From: CAG-791 sp045130475
GTDB lineage: Bacteria > Bacillota > Clostridia > Lachnospirales > Lachnospiraceae
Assembly: GCA_045130475.1 (NCBI GenBank)
Contig: JBGUPU010000073.1
Coordinates: forward strand, 1-64,000
DNA length: 64,000 bases
Direction: 5' to 3'
Part shown: piece by piece, positions 16,134 through 24,317 of the stretch
How the letters are laid out: the number at the start of each line of letters is the position of its first letter
Position numbering within the stretch: the first letter of the stretch is position 1
The notes under the pieces: generated by a model
Seen by the model: only the letters and a program-made list of their open reading frames with translations
Told to the model about the DNA's origin: nothing
The model's database searches: none
Position numbers and translations under genes: made by a program

Positions 16134-18040
16134 AAGATTTTTCCGAAGAACTGAAGAAACTGCCGGCACAGCCCGGCGTATATATCATGCACGATGAGCA
16201 GGATGCGATTATTTATGTGGGCAAGGCGGTCAACCTCCACAATCGCGTCCGCTCTTATTTTCGCAAAATTGTCGGCCGCGGTCCCCAGATCGACCGCATG
16301 GTCGGGCAGATCAGCTATTTCGAGTATATCGTCACAGATTCCGAGCTCGAGGCGCTGATCCTGGAGAACAACCTGATCAAGGAGCACCGTCCCAAGTACA
16401 ACACCCTGCTCAAGGACGACAAGACCTATCCCTATATCAAGGTCACCGTGGACGAACCCTATCCCCGTATCCTGTTCTCCCGCCGGATGAAAAAAGACAA
16501 GGCCAAATATTTCGGACCCTTTTCCAGTGCCCAGGCAGTGCGCAGTACGATCGAGCTGATCAACCGCATGTACGGCCTAAGGGACTGTAACCGCGTCCTG
16601 CCCAGGGACTTCGGCAAGGACCGCCCCTGCCTGAATTTTCATATGGACCGCTGCTGCGGACCCTGCACCGGCAGGGTTCCCGAAGAGGAGTACCGGAAGC
16701 GGATCGACATGGCGCTGGAATTTCTGTCCGGCAATTTTAAACCTGTACTCCGCGATCTGACGGAAAAAATGGAAAAAGCCTCGGAGGAGATGCATTTCGA
16801 GGAGGCCATCCGCTGGCGCGACCTGCTCCAGAGTGTGCAGCAGGTGTCCCAGAAGCAGAAGATGTCCGAGGGGGTGGGAGAAAACCGCGATATCCTCGGT
16901 GTCGCCGTCGAACATGAAAACGCGGACGCGGACGGCGTCATACAGGTCTTTTTTGTCAGGGACGGAAAACTCATGGGCCGCGAGCACCACTATATGGTAC
17001 ATGTGGGCGGCCAGTCGGAAGGGGCTATCCTGTCCGAATTCATCAAACAGTTCTACGCCGCGACGCCTTTTGTCCCCAGGGAGATCTTCCTGCCGGTGGA
17101 GCCGGAGGATCACCAGCTTCTGGAGGACTGGCTCAGCGCCCGCCGCGGAAGCAAAGTCACACTCTTTGTCCCCAAAAAAGGAAAAAAGGAAAAGCTCGTG
17201 GAACTCGCCGTGCAGAATGCATCCCTTATCCTGCAGAAGGACCGCGAGCGCCTGCGCCGCGAAGAGGGACGGACCATCGGCGCCGCCAAAGAAATAGCGG
17301 ATCTGCTGGGACTTGCTTCTGTGCACCGCATGGAGGCCTATGATATTTCGGATATCAGCGGTTTTGCCAACGTGGGCTCCATGGTGGTTTACGAAAACGG
17401 TAAACCCAAGCGCAGCGACTACCGCAAGTTCCGCATCAAATCGGTCGCGGGCCCCAATGATTACGCCTGTATGCGGGAAGTCCTGACCCGGCGCTTCCGC
17501 CACGGCCTGCAGGAGCAGCAGGAGATGGAGGAAAAGAATCTTGACGCCGAGCTGGGAAGCTTTACACGTTTTCCCGATCTCATCATGATGGACGGCGGCC
17601 GGGGCCAGGTCAATATCGCGACAGCGGTCCTGGAGGAACTGGGGCTGGACATTCCTGTCTGCGGCATGGTCAAGGATGACAATCACCGCACGCGCGGCCT
17701 GTATTTTAACAATGTTGAGCTGCCCATCGACACTTCCGGAGAGGGATTCAAACTGATCACCAGGATCCAGGATGAGGCCCACCGGTTCGCCATCGAATAC
17801 CACCGGTCCCTGCGCGGCAAAGCCCAGGTCACCTCACGTCTGGACGCGATCCCCGGTGTGGGACCCGCCCGCAAGAAAGCCCTGATGCGCAGTTTCCGCT
17901 CTATTGAAGATATTATCGCAGCCACCCCCGAAGAGCTGGCCGCGATTCCCGAAATACCTGCCCGCCAGGCACAGGAGATCTGGAATTTCTTTCATCCGGA
18001 CGAAAATGAAAGAGGCATAACAGATGAAAATGACCATTGA
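16130..18040 (+). CDS. uvrC: Excinuclease ABC subunit C
   Basis: Nuclease that makes both incisions in UvrABC nucleotide excision repair. 636 residues. The N-terminal GIY-YIG domain starts QPGVYIMHDEQDAIIYVGKA. A Cys cluster (CCGPCTG) follows, then the UVR motif near 210-240 that binds UvrB, the C-terminal RNase H-like domain (DISDISGFANVGSMVV, ... MMDGGRGQVN) and helix-hairpin-helix repeats at the end (IPGVGPARKKALM). The start overlaps the ftsH paralogue 1 stop by four bases; GGAGGAGAATGA provides the ribosome binding site. uvrB and uvrA lie 12-20 kb downstream. Confidence 0.97.
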   Translation: MKDFSEELKKLPAQPGVYIMHDEQDAIIYVGKAVNLHNRVRSYFRKIVGRGPQIDRMVGQISYFEYIVTDSELEALILENNLIKEHRPKYNTLLKDDKTYPYIKVTVDEPYPRILFSRRMKKDKAKYFGPFSSAQAVRSTIELINRMYGLRDCNRVLPRDFGKDRPCLNFHMDRCCGPCTGRVPEEEYRKRIDMALEFLSGNFKPVLRDLTEKMEKASEEMHFEEAIRWRDLLQSVQQVSQKQKMSEGVGENRDILGVAVEHENADADGVIQVFFVRDGKLMGREHHYMVHVGGQSEGAILSEFIKQFYAATPFVPREIFLPVEPEDHQLLEDWLSARRGSKVTLFVPKKGKKEKLVELAVQNASLILQKDRERLRREEGRTIGAAKEIADLLGLASVHRMEAYDISDISGFANVGSMVVYENGKPKRSDYRKFRIKSVAGPNDYACMREVLTRRFRHGLQEQQEMEEKNLDAELGSFTRFPDLIMMDGGRGQVNIATAVLEELGLDIPVCGMVKDDNHRTRGLYFNNVELPIDTSGEGFKLITRIQDEAHRFAIEYHRSLRGKAQVTSRLDAIPGVGPARKKALMRSFRSIEDIIAATPEELAAIPEIPARQAQEIWNFFHPDENERGITDENDH

Positions 18041-19394
18041 AGCCGAACCCCGCGGGCTGATCCTCCGGGATTTCCAGGCACATACAGTGTCCGGCCGCGC
18101 CCAGATCGAGGAGATGAGGCAGGGAACGGCAACCTACAAAGGCGTGCCGATCAAGTTCGGCTATCTGCCCAAATATTTTTCCGAAGAAGGATTTGCCAGG
18201 CTCAAAAGTGATCTGGAACATGCCTGGAGGATCCTGACCCGCGTGATCGGGGAGTATCTCGACAAGCCCGATTACCGCGCCCTGTTCGGCTTTTCACCGG
18301 AGCTTGAGGAGATGATCCTGCACCGGCCTGCCTACAGAACCCTGCTTCCAATCTGCCGTCTGGATATTTTCCTGAACGAGGAGACGGGGGATTTCAAGTT
18401 CTGCGAGTTCAACGCCGACGGAAGCAGCGCCATGAACGAAAATGCCGAGCTCTACCGTACCTACCGGAATACACTGCTGTATCGTCAGATGGACGAGCGC
18501 TACGAGCAGGAGATGTTCGAGCTCTTTGACTCCTGGGTACAGACATTTCTGTGCATTTATGCTCAGGGACAGGACGCGGATCCGCAGACCGGCGGCAGTG
18601 TGGAGACAGGCTGCAGGAAAAGCTTTCCCGCGGTCGCCATAGTCGATTTTCTGGAAAAAGGATCCTCGGCGGCGGAATTCACAGCCTTTCGGGAGGCCTT
18701 CGAACGCGCGGGCTGCGAGGCCTATGTGGCGGAGATCCGCAGGATGCGCTATGAGAACGGCAGACTCCTGACAGAGGACGGGCACCCGGTTGAAGCGGTC
18801 TACCGGCGGGCAGTGACGAGTGATATTCTCGCCCACCGGGATGAGGTACAGCCCTTCCTGCAGGCTGTCCGTGACCGCAGTGTCTGCCTGATCGGAGACT
18901 TCTGCACCCAGGTCGTGCATGACAAAGTGCTCTTCCGCATACTGCACGATCCCCGGACTGCGTCTTTTCTGTCAGAGGAAGACAATGCCTTCATCGCGGC
19001 CCATGTCCCCTTCACGGCTATGCTGACGAGGGAGACTGCAGACCGGCAGGATGTGCGCGGAAACAAAGACAAATGGATCATCAAACCCCGGGATTCCTAC
19101 GGGGCGCACGGCATCTATCCGGGGCGCCTGTGCAGTGAAGAGGAGTGGAACGCGCAGCTGGATCGGCGCGCGGAAACGGATTATATCCTGCAGGAATTTG
19201 TGACCCCTTACAGGACGGAGAATATTTATTTCGGTTCGGCACAGCCTCGCTGGCAGTCCTTCAGCAATATGACCGGTGTCTATCTCTACGGAGGACGTGT
19301 GGCAGGCATCTATTCCCGCGCTTCCGTAACGCCCATCATTTCTGTTGAGGGCGACGAACATGAGATGACCACGATCGTACTAAAAAGGAGATGA
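18024..19394 (+). CDS. ATP-grasp protein related to glutathionylspermidine synthase-type ligases
   Basis: 456-residue cytoplasmic protein. The segment LDIFLNEETGDFKFCEFNADGSSAMNE (about 110-140) resembles the pre-ATP-grasp part of glutathionylspermidine synthase-like proteins. The C-terminal half has DKWIIKPRDSYGAHGIYPG and DYILQEFVTPY, which look like ATP-grasp nucleotide-binding strands. The likely reaction is ATP-dependent amide bond formation, but the substrate is unknown and no amidase domain is present. The ATG overlaps the end of uvrC by 17 bases, so it is the third gene of a tightly coupled set. Its insertion between uvrC and hprK is not the usual order. Confidence 0.7.
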   Translation: MKMTIEAEPRGLILRDFQAHTVSGRAQIEEMRQGTATYKGVPIKFGYLPKYFSEEGFARLKSDLEHAWRILTRVIGEYLDKPDYRALFGFSPELEEMILHRPAYRTLLPICRLDIFLNEETGDFKFCEFNADGSSAMNENAELYRTYRNTLLYRQMDERYEQEMFELFDSWVQTFLCIYAQGQDADPQTGGSVETGCRKSFPAVAIVDFLEKGSSAAEFTAFREAFERAGCEAYVAEIRRMRYENGRLLTEDGHPVEAVYRRAVTSDILAHRDEVQPFLQAVRDRSVCLIGDFCTQVVHDKVLFRILHDPRTASFLSEEDNAFIAAHVPFTAMLTRETADRQDVRGNKDKWIIKPRDSYGAHGIYPGRLCSEEEWNAQLDRRAETDYILQEFVTPYRTENIYFGSAQPRWQSFSNMTGVYLYGGRVAGIYSRASVTPIISVEGDEHEMTTIVLKRR

Positions 19395-19486
19395 GGTCAG
19401 CGGAAGCTGTTTTGCTAATACGATAAAGCGATAAAGTACGTCGGCAGACAGTACAGATTCAACAGAGAGAGGCAGGAAACAAAGAT

Positions 19487-20437
19487 ATGGCATTTGTGAA
19501 GATTGATGAGATCGTTGAAAAAATGAATCTGGAAAACCTCGCCCCCGAGATCCCCACGGACGGAAGAAAGGTCCGCCAGACAGAGGTCAACCGGCCTGCA
19601 CTGGAATTGACCGGTTATTTTGATCACTTTGCGGCGGGAAGAATCCAACTGATCGGCCTGGTGGAGCACTCCTACATCGAGCAGATGGACGAGGAGTCGG
19701 AGAGAGCTGCCTTCGATAAGCTGTTTTCTCTGGATGTCCCCATGGTGATCTTTACCCGCGGTCTCTATCCGGATGACATCATCATGGAGATCGGGCGCAA
19801 ACACGGCATGCCGATGTTTATTACCACGCAGGCGACAAGCCCCTTCATGGCGGAGATCCTGCGCTGGCTCAATGTGCGTCTGGCTCCCTGCCTTTCCATC
19901 CACGGCGTCCTGGTGGACGTCTACGGCATCGGCGTCCTGCTGACCGGTGACAGCGGCATCGGCAAATCCGAGGCGGCCCTGGAGCTGATCAAGCGCGGCC
20001 ACCGCCTTGTTTCGGACGACGTGGTCGAGATCCGCAAAGTCAGTGAGGTGACCCTGATCGGTACCGCGCCTCCCATCACAAAGCACTTTATCGAGCTTCG
20101 CGGCATCGGTATCATTGATGTCAAGACCCTGTTCGGCGTTTCCAGCGTCCGCGACAGCCAGAGTATTGATATGGAGATTCATCTGGAGGAGTGGGACAAG
20201 AACCGGGAATATGACCGTCTGGGCATGGAAGACAACTATACGGAATATCTGGGCAACAGAGTGATCTGCTACAGCGTACCGGTCCGTCCGGGCAGGAACG
20301 TGGCGATCATCTGTGAGGCCGCCGCGGCCAACCACCGTCAGAAGCTGATGGGATACAATGCCGCGCAGGAGCTCTACAAGCGCGTTCAGGACAATCTCAA
20401 GCGCAGATCCAGAGAAATGGATTATGAAGACGATTAA
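19487..20437 (+). CDS. hprK: HPr kinase/phosphorylase
   Basis: Bifunctional sensor enzyme of 316 residues that phosphorylates Ser46 of HPr or Crh with ATP or PPi and reverses this with phosphate. The N-terminal domain is followed by the P-loop GDSGIGKS at 154-161 and the family signature with the catalytic acidic pair near LVSDDVVEI. The C-terminal block IELRGIGIIDVKTLFGVSS is intact. The start has AGAGAGGCAGGA upstream. In this window the HPr with Ser46 is the paralogue at 23531, while the HPr next to enzyme I has Lys46, so the likely local partner is the Crh-like protein. Confidence 0.97.
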   Translation: MAFVKIDEIVEKMNLENLAPEIPTDGRKVRQTEVNRPALELTGYFDHFAAGRIQLIGLVEHSYIEQMDEESERAAFDKLFSLDVPMVIFTRGLYPDDIIMEIGRKHGMPMFITTQATSPFMAEILRWLNVRLAPCLSIHGVLVDVYGIGVLLTGDSGIGKSEAALELIKRGHRLVSDDVVEIRKVSEVTLIGTAPPITKHFIELRGIGIIDVKTLFGVSSVRDSQSIDMEIHLEEWDKNREYDRLGMEDNYTEYLGNRVICYSVPVRPGRNVAIICEAAAANHRQKLMGYNAAQELYKRVQDNLKRRSREMDYEDD

Positions 20438-20510
20438 GACGACGATTAAGACGATTGGATAGAGACAGACGATTGACAGAGACAATTGTCAGACGGCACA
20501 GGAGGAAGAT

Positions 20511-21488
20511 GTGATTCAAAGAGCATTCAAGGAGCAAATTGAAGGGATTCTGCCCTTGGAGCAGATCCGGTATGATGAGCCCATGGACCGGCACTGTTCA
20601 TTCCGCACCGGCGGCCCGGCAGACGTGTTCGCGGTCGTAAAGACGGAAGAGGAGATGGCCGCTCTCCTGAAACTGCTCAAGGACAGCGGAGAACCCTGCT
20701 TTCTCCTCGGCAGGGGGACCAACCTTCTGATCGGTGACGGCGGTTACCGCGGAGTCATTGTGACGGCTGTTTCCGCGCCGTCTGCGGAGGGAAACCGCAG
20801 CTATCCGGAAGGATACGGGGAAGCAGAGGAGGACTTTCCCCTCGACGGGATCTTTGTGGAGGGAAACAGGATCACAGCCGGTGCCGGAGCGACACTCAAG
20901 GCGGCGGCCCTGACTGCCATGGAACACGGCCTTGGAGGCCTCGAATTCGCGGCGGGCATTCCCGGCACAGTGGGAGGCGGTCTGGTGATGAACGCCGGCG
21001 CCTATGACGGCGAGATCCGTATGGTCGCCCGCTCGGTGCGTCTGCTGATGCCCGACGGCAGTGTGCAGGAGTTCACAGGAGAGCAGATGGAATTCGGCTA
21101 CAGGACCAGCGTGATCCGCAGGATCAAGGCGGTCGCCCTGCGCGCCGAGTTTGAACTGGTTCCCGATGATCCGGAGAGGATCCGCGCTCAGATCGCGGAT
21201 CTGGCAGAACGCCGCCGGTCCAAACAGCCCCTGGAATTCCCCAGCGCCGGCAGCACCTTCAAGCGGCCGGAGGGCATGTTTGCAGGCAAACTGATCATGG
21301 ACTCCGGACTTGCCGGTTACAGTGTGGGCGGAGCCCAGGTCTCCGAAAAACACTGCGGTTTTGTCATCAACCGGGGCGGCGCGACTTCCGCGCAGATCAG
21401 GACACTGATCGGTGATGTGCAGAAAAAGGTGTTTGAGGACACGGGGGTCCGTCTGGAAAGGGAAGTCATCTTCCTGGGAGAATTCTGA
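20511..21488 (+). CDS. murB: UDP-N-acetylenolpyruvoylglucosamine reductase
   Basis: Flavoenzyme of 325 residues that reduces UDP-GlcNAc-enolpyruvate to UDP-MurNAc with NADPH. The FAD-binding half shows HCSFRTGGPADVF and LGRGTNLLIGDGGYRGVI; the substrate half shows LEFAAGIPGTVGGGLVMNAGAYDGEI and, near the end, PSAGSTFKRP with the catalytic Ser. A stretch of about 25 residues (SAEGNRSYPEGYGEAEEDFPLDG) is inserted after the first FAD motif. The start is GTG 20511 behind GGAGGAAGAT. It sits between hprK and rapZ, as in many Clostridia. Confidence 0.96.
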   Translation: MIQRAFKEQIEGILPLEQIRYDEPMDRHCSFRTGGPADVFAVVKTEEEMAALLKLLKDSGEPCFLLGRGTNLLIGDGGYRGVIVTAVSAPSAEGNRSYPEGYGEAEEDFPLDGIFVEGNRITAGAGATLKAAALTAMEHGLGGLEFAAGIPGTVGGGLVMNAGAYDGEIRMVARSVRLLMPDGSVQEFTGEQMEFGYRTSVIRRIKAVALRAEFELVPDDPERIRAQIADLAERRRSKQPLEFPSAGSTFKRPEGMFAGKLIMDSGLAGYSVGGAQVSEKHCGFVINRGGATSAQIRTLIGDVQKKVFEDTGVRLEREVIFLGEF

Positions 21489-21524
21489 GCGGATCCGGAT
21501 ACCGTGTGCGGATGGAGGTAAAAA

Positions 21525-22412
21525 ATGCGTTTTGTCGTAGTGACCGGCATGAGCGGCGGCGGTAAGGCAACAGCGATCAAGATCCTGGAAGACGGAGGAT
21601 ACTACTGCGTCGACAACCTGCCTGTCCGCCTGATCGATAAATTTATGGAACTGGTCTTTATGCCCGGCAGCAACGTGGACAAGGTGGTCCTCGGTCTCGA
21701 TGTACGTGCGGACCGTCCCTTCGTCTATGTCGAGGAAGTGCTCTCCGCGCTCCGTGAGAAGGGATATAATTACGAGATTCTTTTCATGGATGCCAGTGAT
21801 GACACGCTGATCAAACGCTACAAGGAGACGCGCCGCGCCCATCCCTGTGCGCCCCAGGGCCGCGTGGAGGACGGCATCCACAAGGAACGTGAGATCCTCC
21901 GGCAGATCAAATCCAAAGCGGACTATGTATTTGACACATCCAGCCTGCTCGTGCGCGAACTGCGCGAGGAGCTGATCCGTGTCTTTGTCGAAGATGAAAA
22001 GTACAACTCCCTGATCGTCTCCGTCATGTCCTTCGGCTTCAAAAACGGGATCCCCCACGATGCGGATCTTGTCTTTGACGTCCGCTTCCTGCCAAACCCT
22101 TATTACATTGATGAACTGAAAAGCCTGACCGGCAATGACAAACCTGTCTCGGATTATGTACTTTCTTTTCCCCAGACGACGGAGTTCAGGAAAATGCTGG
22201 TCGATATGATCCGCTACCTGATCCCCTATTATGTGGAGGAAGGCAAGAACCAGCTGGTCATTGCCATCGGATGTACGGGCGGCCAGCACAGGAGCGTTAC
22301 GATCGCCAACTGCCTGTATGATGACCTCAAGGGCCACGGGGATTACGCGCTCAAGATCTACCACAGAGACGCGAAGAAAAAATCGCGCGACGAGGACAAA
22401 TCCTCTTCCTGA
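21525..22412 (+). CDS. rapZ: RapZ/YvcJ-family nucleotide-binding protein
   Basis: 295-residue P-loop protein. In E. coli RapZ controls GlcN6P synthase through small RNAs; the Gram-positive role is less clear. The N-terminal motif is VTGMSGGGKATA at 6-17. The residue after the invariant Lys14 is Ala15 rather than the usual Ser or Thr. YYCVDNLPVRLIDKF follows as expected. The C-terminal domain keeps the conserved GCTGGQHRSVTIAN. A GGAGG precedes ATG 21525. Sandwiched between murB and whiA, as is typical. Confidence 0.95.
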   Translation: MRFVVVTGMSGGGKATAIKILEDGGYYCVDNLPVRLIDKFMELVFMPGSNVDKVVLGLDVRADRPFVYVEEVLSALREKGYNYEILFMDASDDTLIKRYKETRRAHPCAPQGRVEDGIHKEREILRQIKSKADYVFDTSSLLVRELREELIRVFVEDEKYNSLIVSVMSFGFKNGIPHDADLVFDVRFLPNPYYIDELKSLTGNDKPVSDYVLSFPQTTEFRKMLVDMIRYLIPYYVEEGKNQLVIAIGCTGGQHRSVTIANCLYDDLKGHGDYALKIYHRDAKKKSRDEDKSSS

Positions 22413-22422
22413 CACTTTCTGT

Positions 22423-22456
22423 TTCTATTTGCAGACGGATTCTATTTGCAGACGGA
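22423..22456. repeat. 17-bp tandem duplication before whiA
   Basis: TTCTATTTGCAGACGGA occurs twice back to back (22423-22439, 22440-22456) in the rapZ-whiA gap. The second copy runs into the GGAGG of the whiA ribosome binding site. Confidence 0.9.
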
Positions 22457-22471
22457 GGTCCAGCCACCAAG

Positions 22472-23470
22472 ATGTCTTTTTCCGGTAATCTGCGGGCGGA
22501 AGCAGCCCGTCTGATCCCGCCCGGAAAGCGGGACAGGGATACGGCCATTGCGGCCCTCATTGCCAATATCTGCACCTTCAGTGCAGCAGAAGACGGCTCG
22601 GTCCGATTGCATTTTTCGGCAGGAAATCTTCCAGCGTTAAGAAAATGCTTTACTTTAATACAGAAAAACGTTAATATTAGGACTGGCTTGCCGGCGCCGT
22701 GGAAATCGTTCCTTGACAAAAAGACCGATGCAGATTCCATGGCACACGGACAGGACGGAAACGCCGTTTTTCCGGACGTGTTTCTGGAGGCATCCGGGCA
22801 GATGACCGATCTGCTGGAGAGACTCCATATCCTGAATGCAGAGGGGGTACTGCGGATTCAGGACGGAACACTGGACCCGGAACTTGTCAGCGGGAGCAGG
22901 AGCAGGTCATACCTTCGGGAGATGTTCTTGTGCACGGGATTTATGAATGATCCGGTGAAAAGATATCATCTGGAGTACCGCTGCTTTTCGGAACCGCAGG
23001 CACAGCAGCTGCAGGGAGTGCTCGCAAGACACAGGATCCATGCGGGGATGACGCGCCGTAAAAGGTATTTTGTCGTCTACGTAAAGGACTCCGAGGACAT
23101 CGTCACTCTGCTGCACCTCATGGAAGCCTCTGTCAGCCTCATGGCGACTGAGAATGCCCGCATTCTCAAAGAGGTGAGGAACACCGTGAACCGGCGCGTC
23201 AACTGTGAGACTGCCAACATTGGAAAGACTGTCGAATCTGCCGGAAGGCAGCTGGAGGATATCCGCTTTCTCCGCGAAAACGGGATCTTACAGTCACTAC
23301 CTGCACCTCTTCGCGAAGCGGCGGAGCTCAGGACAGAGCACTCCGGAGCATCGCTTTCAGAGCTTGGTGCACTCGCAAAACCTCCGGTCGGAAGATCGGG
23401 CATGAACCATCGTCTCCGGAAGCTTTCCGCGCTTGCGCAGAAAGCGCGGGAGGAGGAAAGTCCTTCCTGA
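22472..23470 (+). CDS. whiA: WhiA-family DNA-binding protein
   Basis: 332-residue regulator linked to cell division and, in actinomycetes, sporulation. The N-terminal LAGLIDADG homing-endonuclease-like fold starts SFSGNLRAEAARL. The C-terminal helix-turn-helix region reads LREAAELRTEHSGASLSELGALAKPPVGRSGMNHRLRKL, the conserved WhiA signature. ATG 22472 is the only sensible start. Last but one gene of the hprK-murB-rapZ-whiA-HPr-like run. Confidence 0.95.
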   Translation: MSFSGNLRAEAARLIPPGKRDRDTAIAALIANICTFSAAEDGSVRLHFSAGNLPALRKCFTLIQKNVNIRTGLPAPWKSFLDKKTDADSMAHGQDGNAVFPDVFLEASGQMTDLLERLHILNAEGVLRIQDGTLDPELVSGSRSRSYLREMFLCTGFMNDPVKRYHLEYRCFSEPQAQQLQGVLARHRIHAGMTRRKRYFVVYVKDSEDIVTLLHLMEASVSLMATENARILKEVRNTVNRRVNCETANIGKTVESAGRQLEDIRFLRENGILQSLPAPLREAAELRTEHSGASLSELGALAKPPVGRSGMNHRLRKLSALAQKAREEESPS

Positions 23471-23530
23471 TAATCCGGGCATAAACAGATTAGTGATTTA
23501 CGGCGGGAGACCGCAGGATAGGAGTTTTTT

Positions 23531-23812
23531 ATGCTGAGGAAATCGATCCTGATCAATCGGCCGCATGGCCTGGACGGACGTCCTATTGCTGAGCTCGTGC
23601 AGGTAGCGAGCAGATACGAGAGCCGTGTGTACCTTGAATATGGTTCAAGAAAAGTGAATGCCAAGAGTATCATGGGCATGATGTCCCTGGAAGCTGTTTC
23701 CGGCGACCATGTAGAGGTTATGATTGATGGAGACGACGAGGAAAATGCAATGGAGGAGATCTCCGCATTCCTCAGTACCGGAGAGAAGAAGACCTGCGCA
23801 GCTGTCGGCTGA
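23531..23812 (+). CDS. Crh-like HPr paralogue lacking His15
   Basis: 93-residue HPr-fold protein that aligns without gaps to B. subtilis HPr numbering. The EI phosphorylation site reads GLDGRP, so position 15 is Asp instead of His and the protein should not carry PTS phosphate. The regulatory site is complete: VNAKSIMGMMSL, with Ser46. This combination matches Crh of Bacillus (Gln15, Ser46), a corepressor of CcpA when phosphorylated by HprK. It sits after whiA, the usual place for an HPr-like gene. The C-terminus adds a short Cys-containing tail. Function as a catabolite-repression effector is inferred. Confidence 0.88.
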   Translation: MLRKSILINRPHGLDGRPIAELVQVASRYESRVYLEYGSRKVNAKSIMGMMSLEAVSGDHVEVMIDGDDEENAMEEISAFLSTGEKKTCAAVG

Positions 23813-23900
23813 ACCAAAAAGCAGAACGGGCCGGCGAAAATATCGTCCCGCGCATGTCCAAGACCCGAGAATTGAATAATCAATTGTGAACAAAAATAAA

Positions 23901-23940
23901 CGCGTCCGGGAAAGCAGATTCCCGGACGCGGTCTTTTTTA
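23901..23940 (+). terminator. Terminator of the ftsH-uvrC-hprK-whiA gene run
   Basis: CGCGTCCGGGAA and TTCCCGGACGCG form a 12-bp stem with a short loop, followed by GTCTTTTTT. Confidence 0.9.
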
Positions 23941-24043
23941 CGCAGGAGCGCGGATGATGCGGATGACTCACCGTGCACAATTTACTTTACAGGCGGGCTC
24001 CTCCCCGCTGTGATCTGAATAAAAACCCCCCATAAAAGGGAGG

Positions 24044-24069
24044 ATGCCAGGTACCTGAGTACCTGGCAT
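24044..24069. repeat. Perfect 11-bp inverted repeat in a gene-free stretch
   Basis: ATGCCAGGTAC, four bases (CTGA), then GTACCTGGCAT. No T-run follows, so it is not a standard terminator. It could be an operator or part of a structured RNA together with the CCCCCC/GGGAGG pair just before it. The rest of 23941-24280 is AT-rich at its right end and holds no gene I can support. Confidence 0.7.
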
Positions 24070-24280
24070 AGTTATGAAAAAGTTATTCGTAAGCCTGCTG
24101 CATTGGCGTTTTGAAACTGTACTGCTTTAGCTGTTCAGCTTATGAACAAAGTATACGTAGAAAAAATGGACGGAGAATGAGAAACAATTTAAAAATCGTT
24201 TAATAAAATATGAACAAATTTTTAACAAGTGACTATGTACTGAGGCGGTGTCCGGGCTGAGAAATGCAGTGTTTTTACAC

Positions 24281-24310
24281 TTTACATCGAACTCTTTCTG
24301 TCGTTATAAT
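24281..24310 (+). promoter_or_regulatory. Putative promoter of the acetyltransferase gene
   Basis: TTTACA (24281-24286), 18 bases, TATAAT (24305-24310). It rules out the start codon at 24264 and leaves very little or no leader before 24318. Confidence 0.55.
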
Positions 24311-24317
24311 AGCTGTT

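Noticed and set aside
13923..16169. Very long minus-strand open frame opposite ftsH paralogue 1
   Set aside because: It is the antisense shadow of a GC-rich, well-conserved gene; the predicted protein is Leu/His/Gly-rich with no domain and no ribosome binding site.
18024..19394. Glutathionylspermidine synthetase proper
   Set aside because: Only ATP-grasp-like segments are visible and the amidase half is absent, so the specific enzyme name is not justified.
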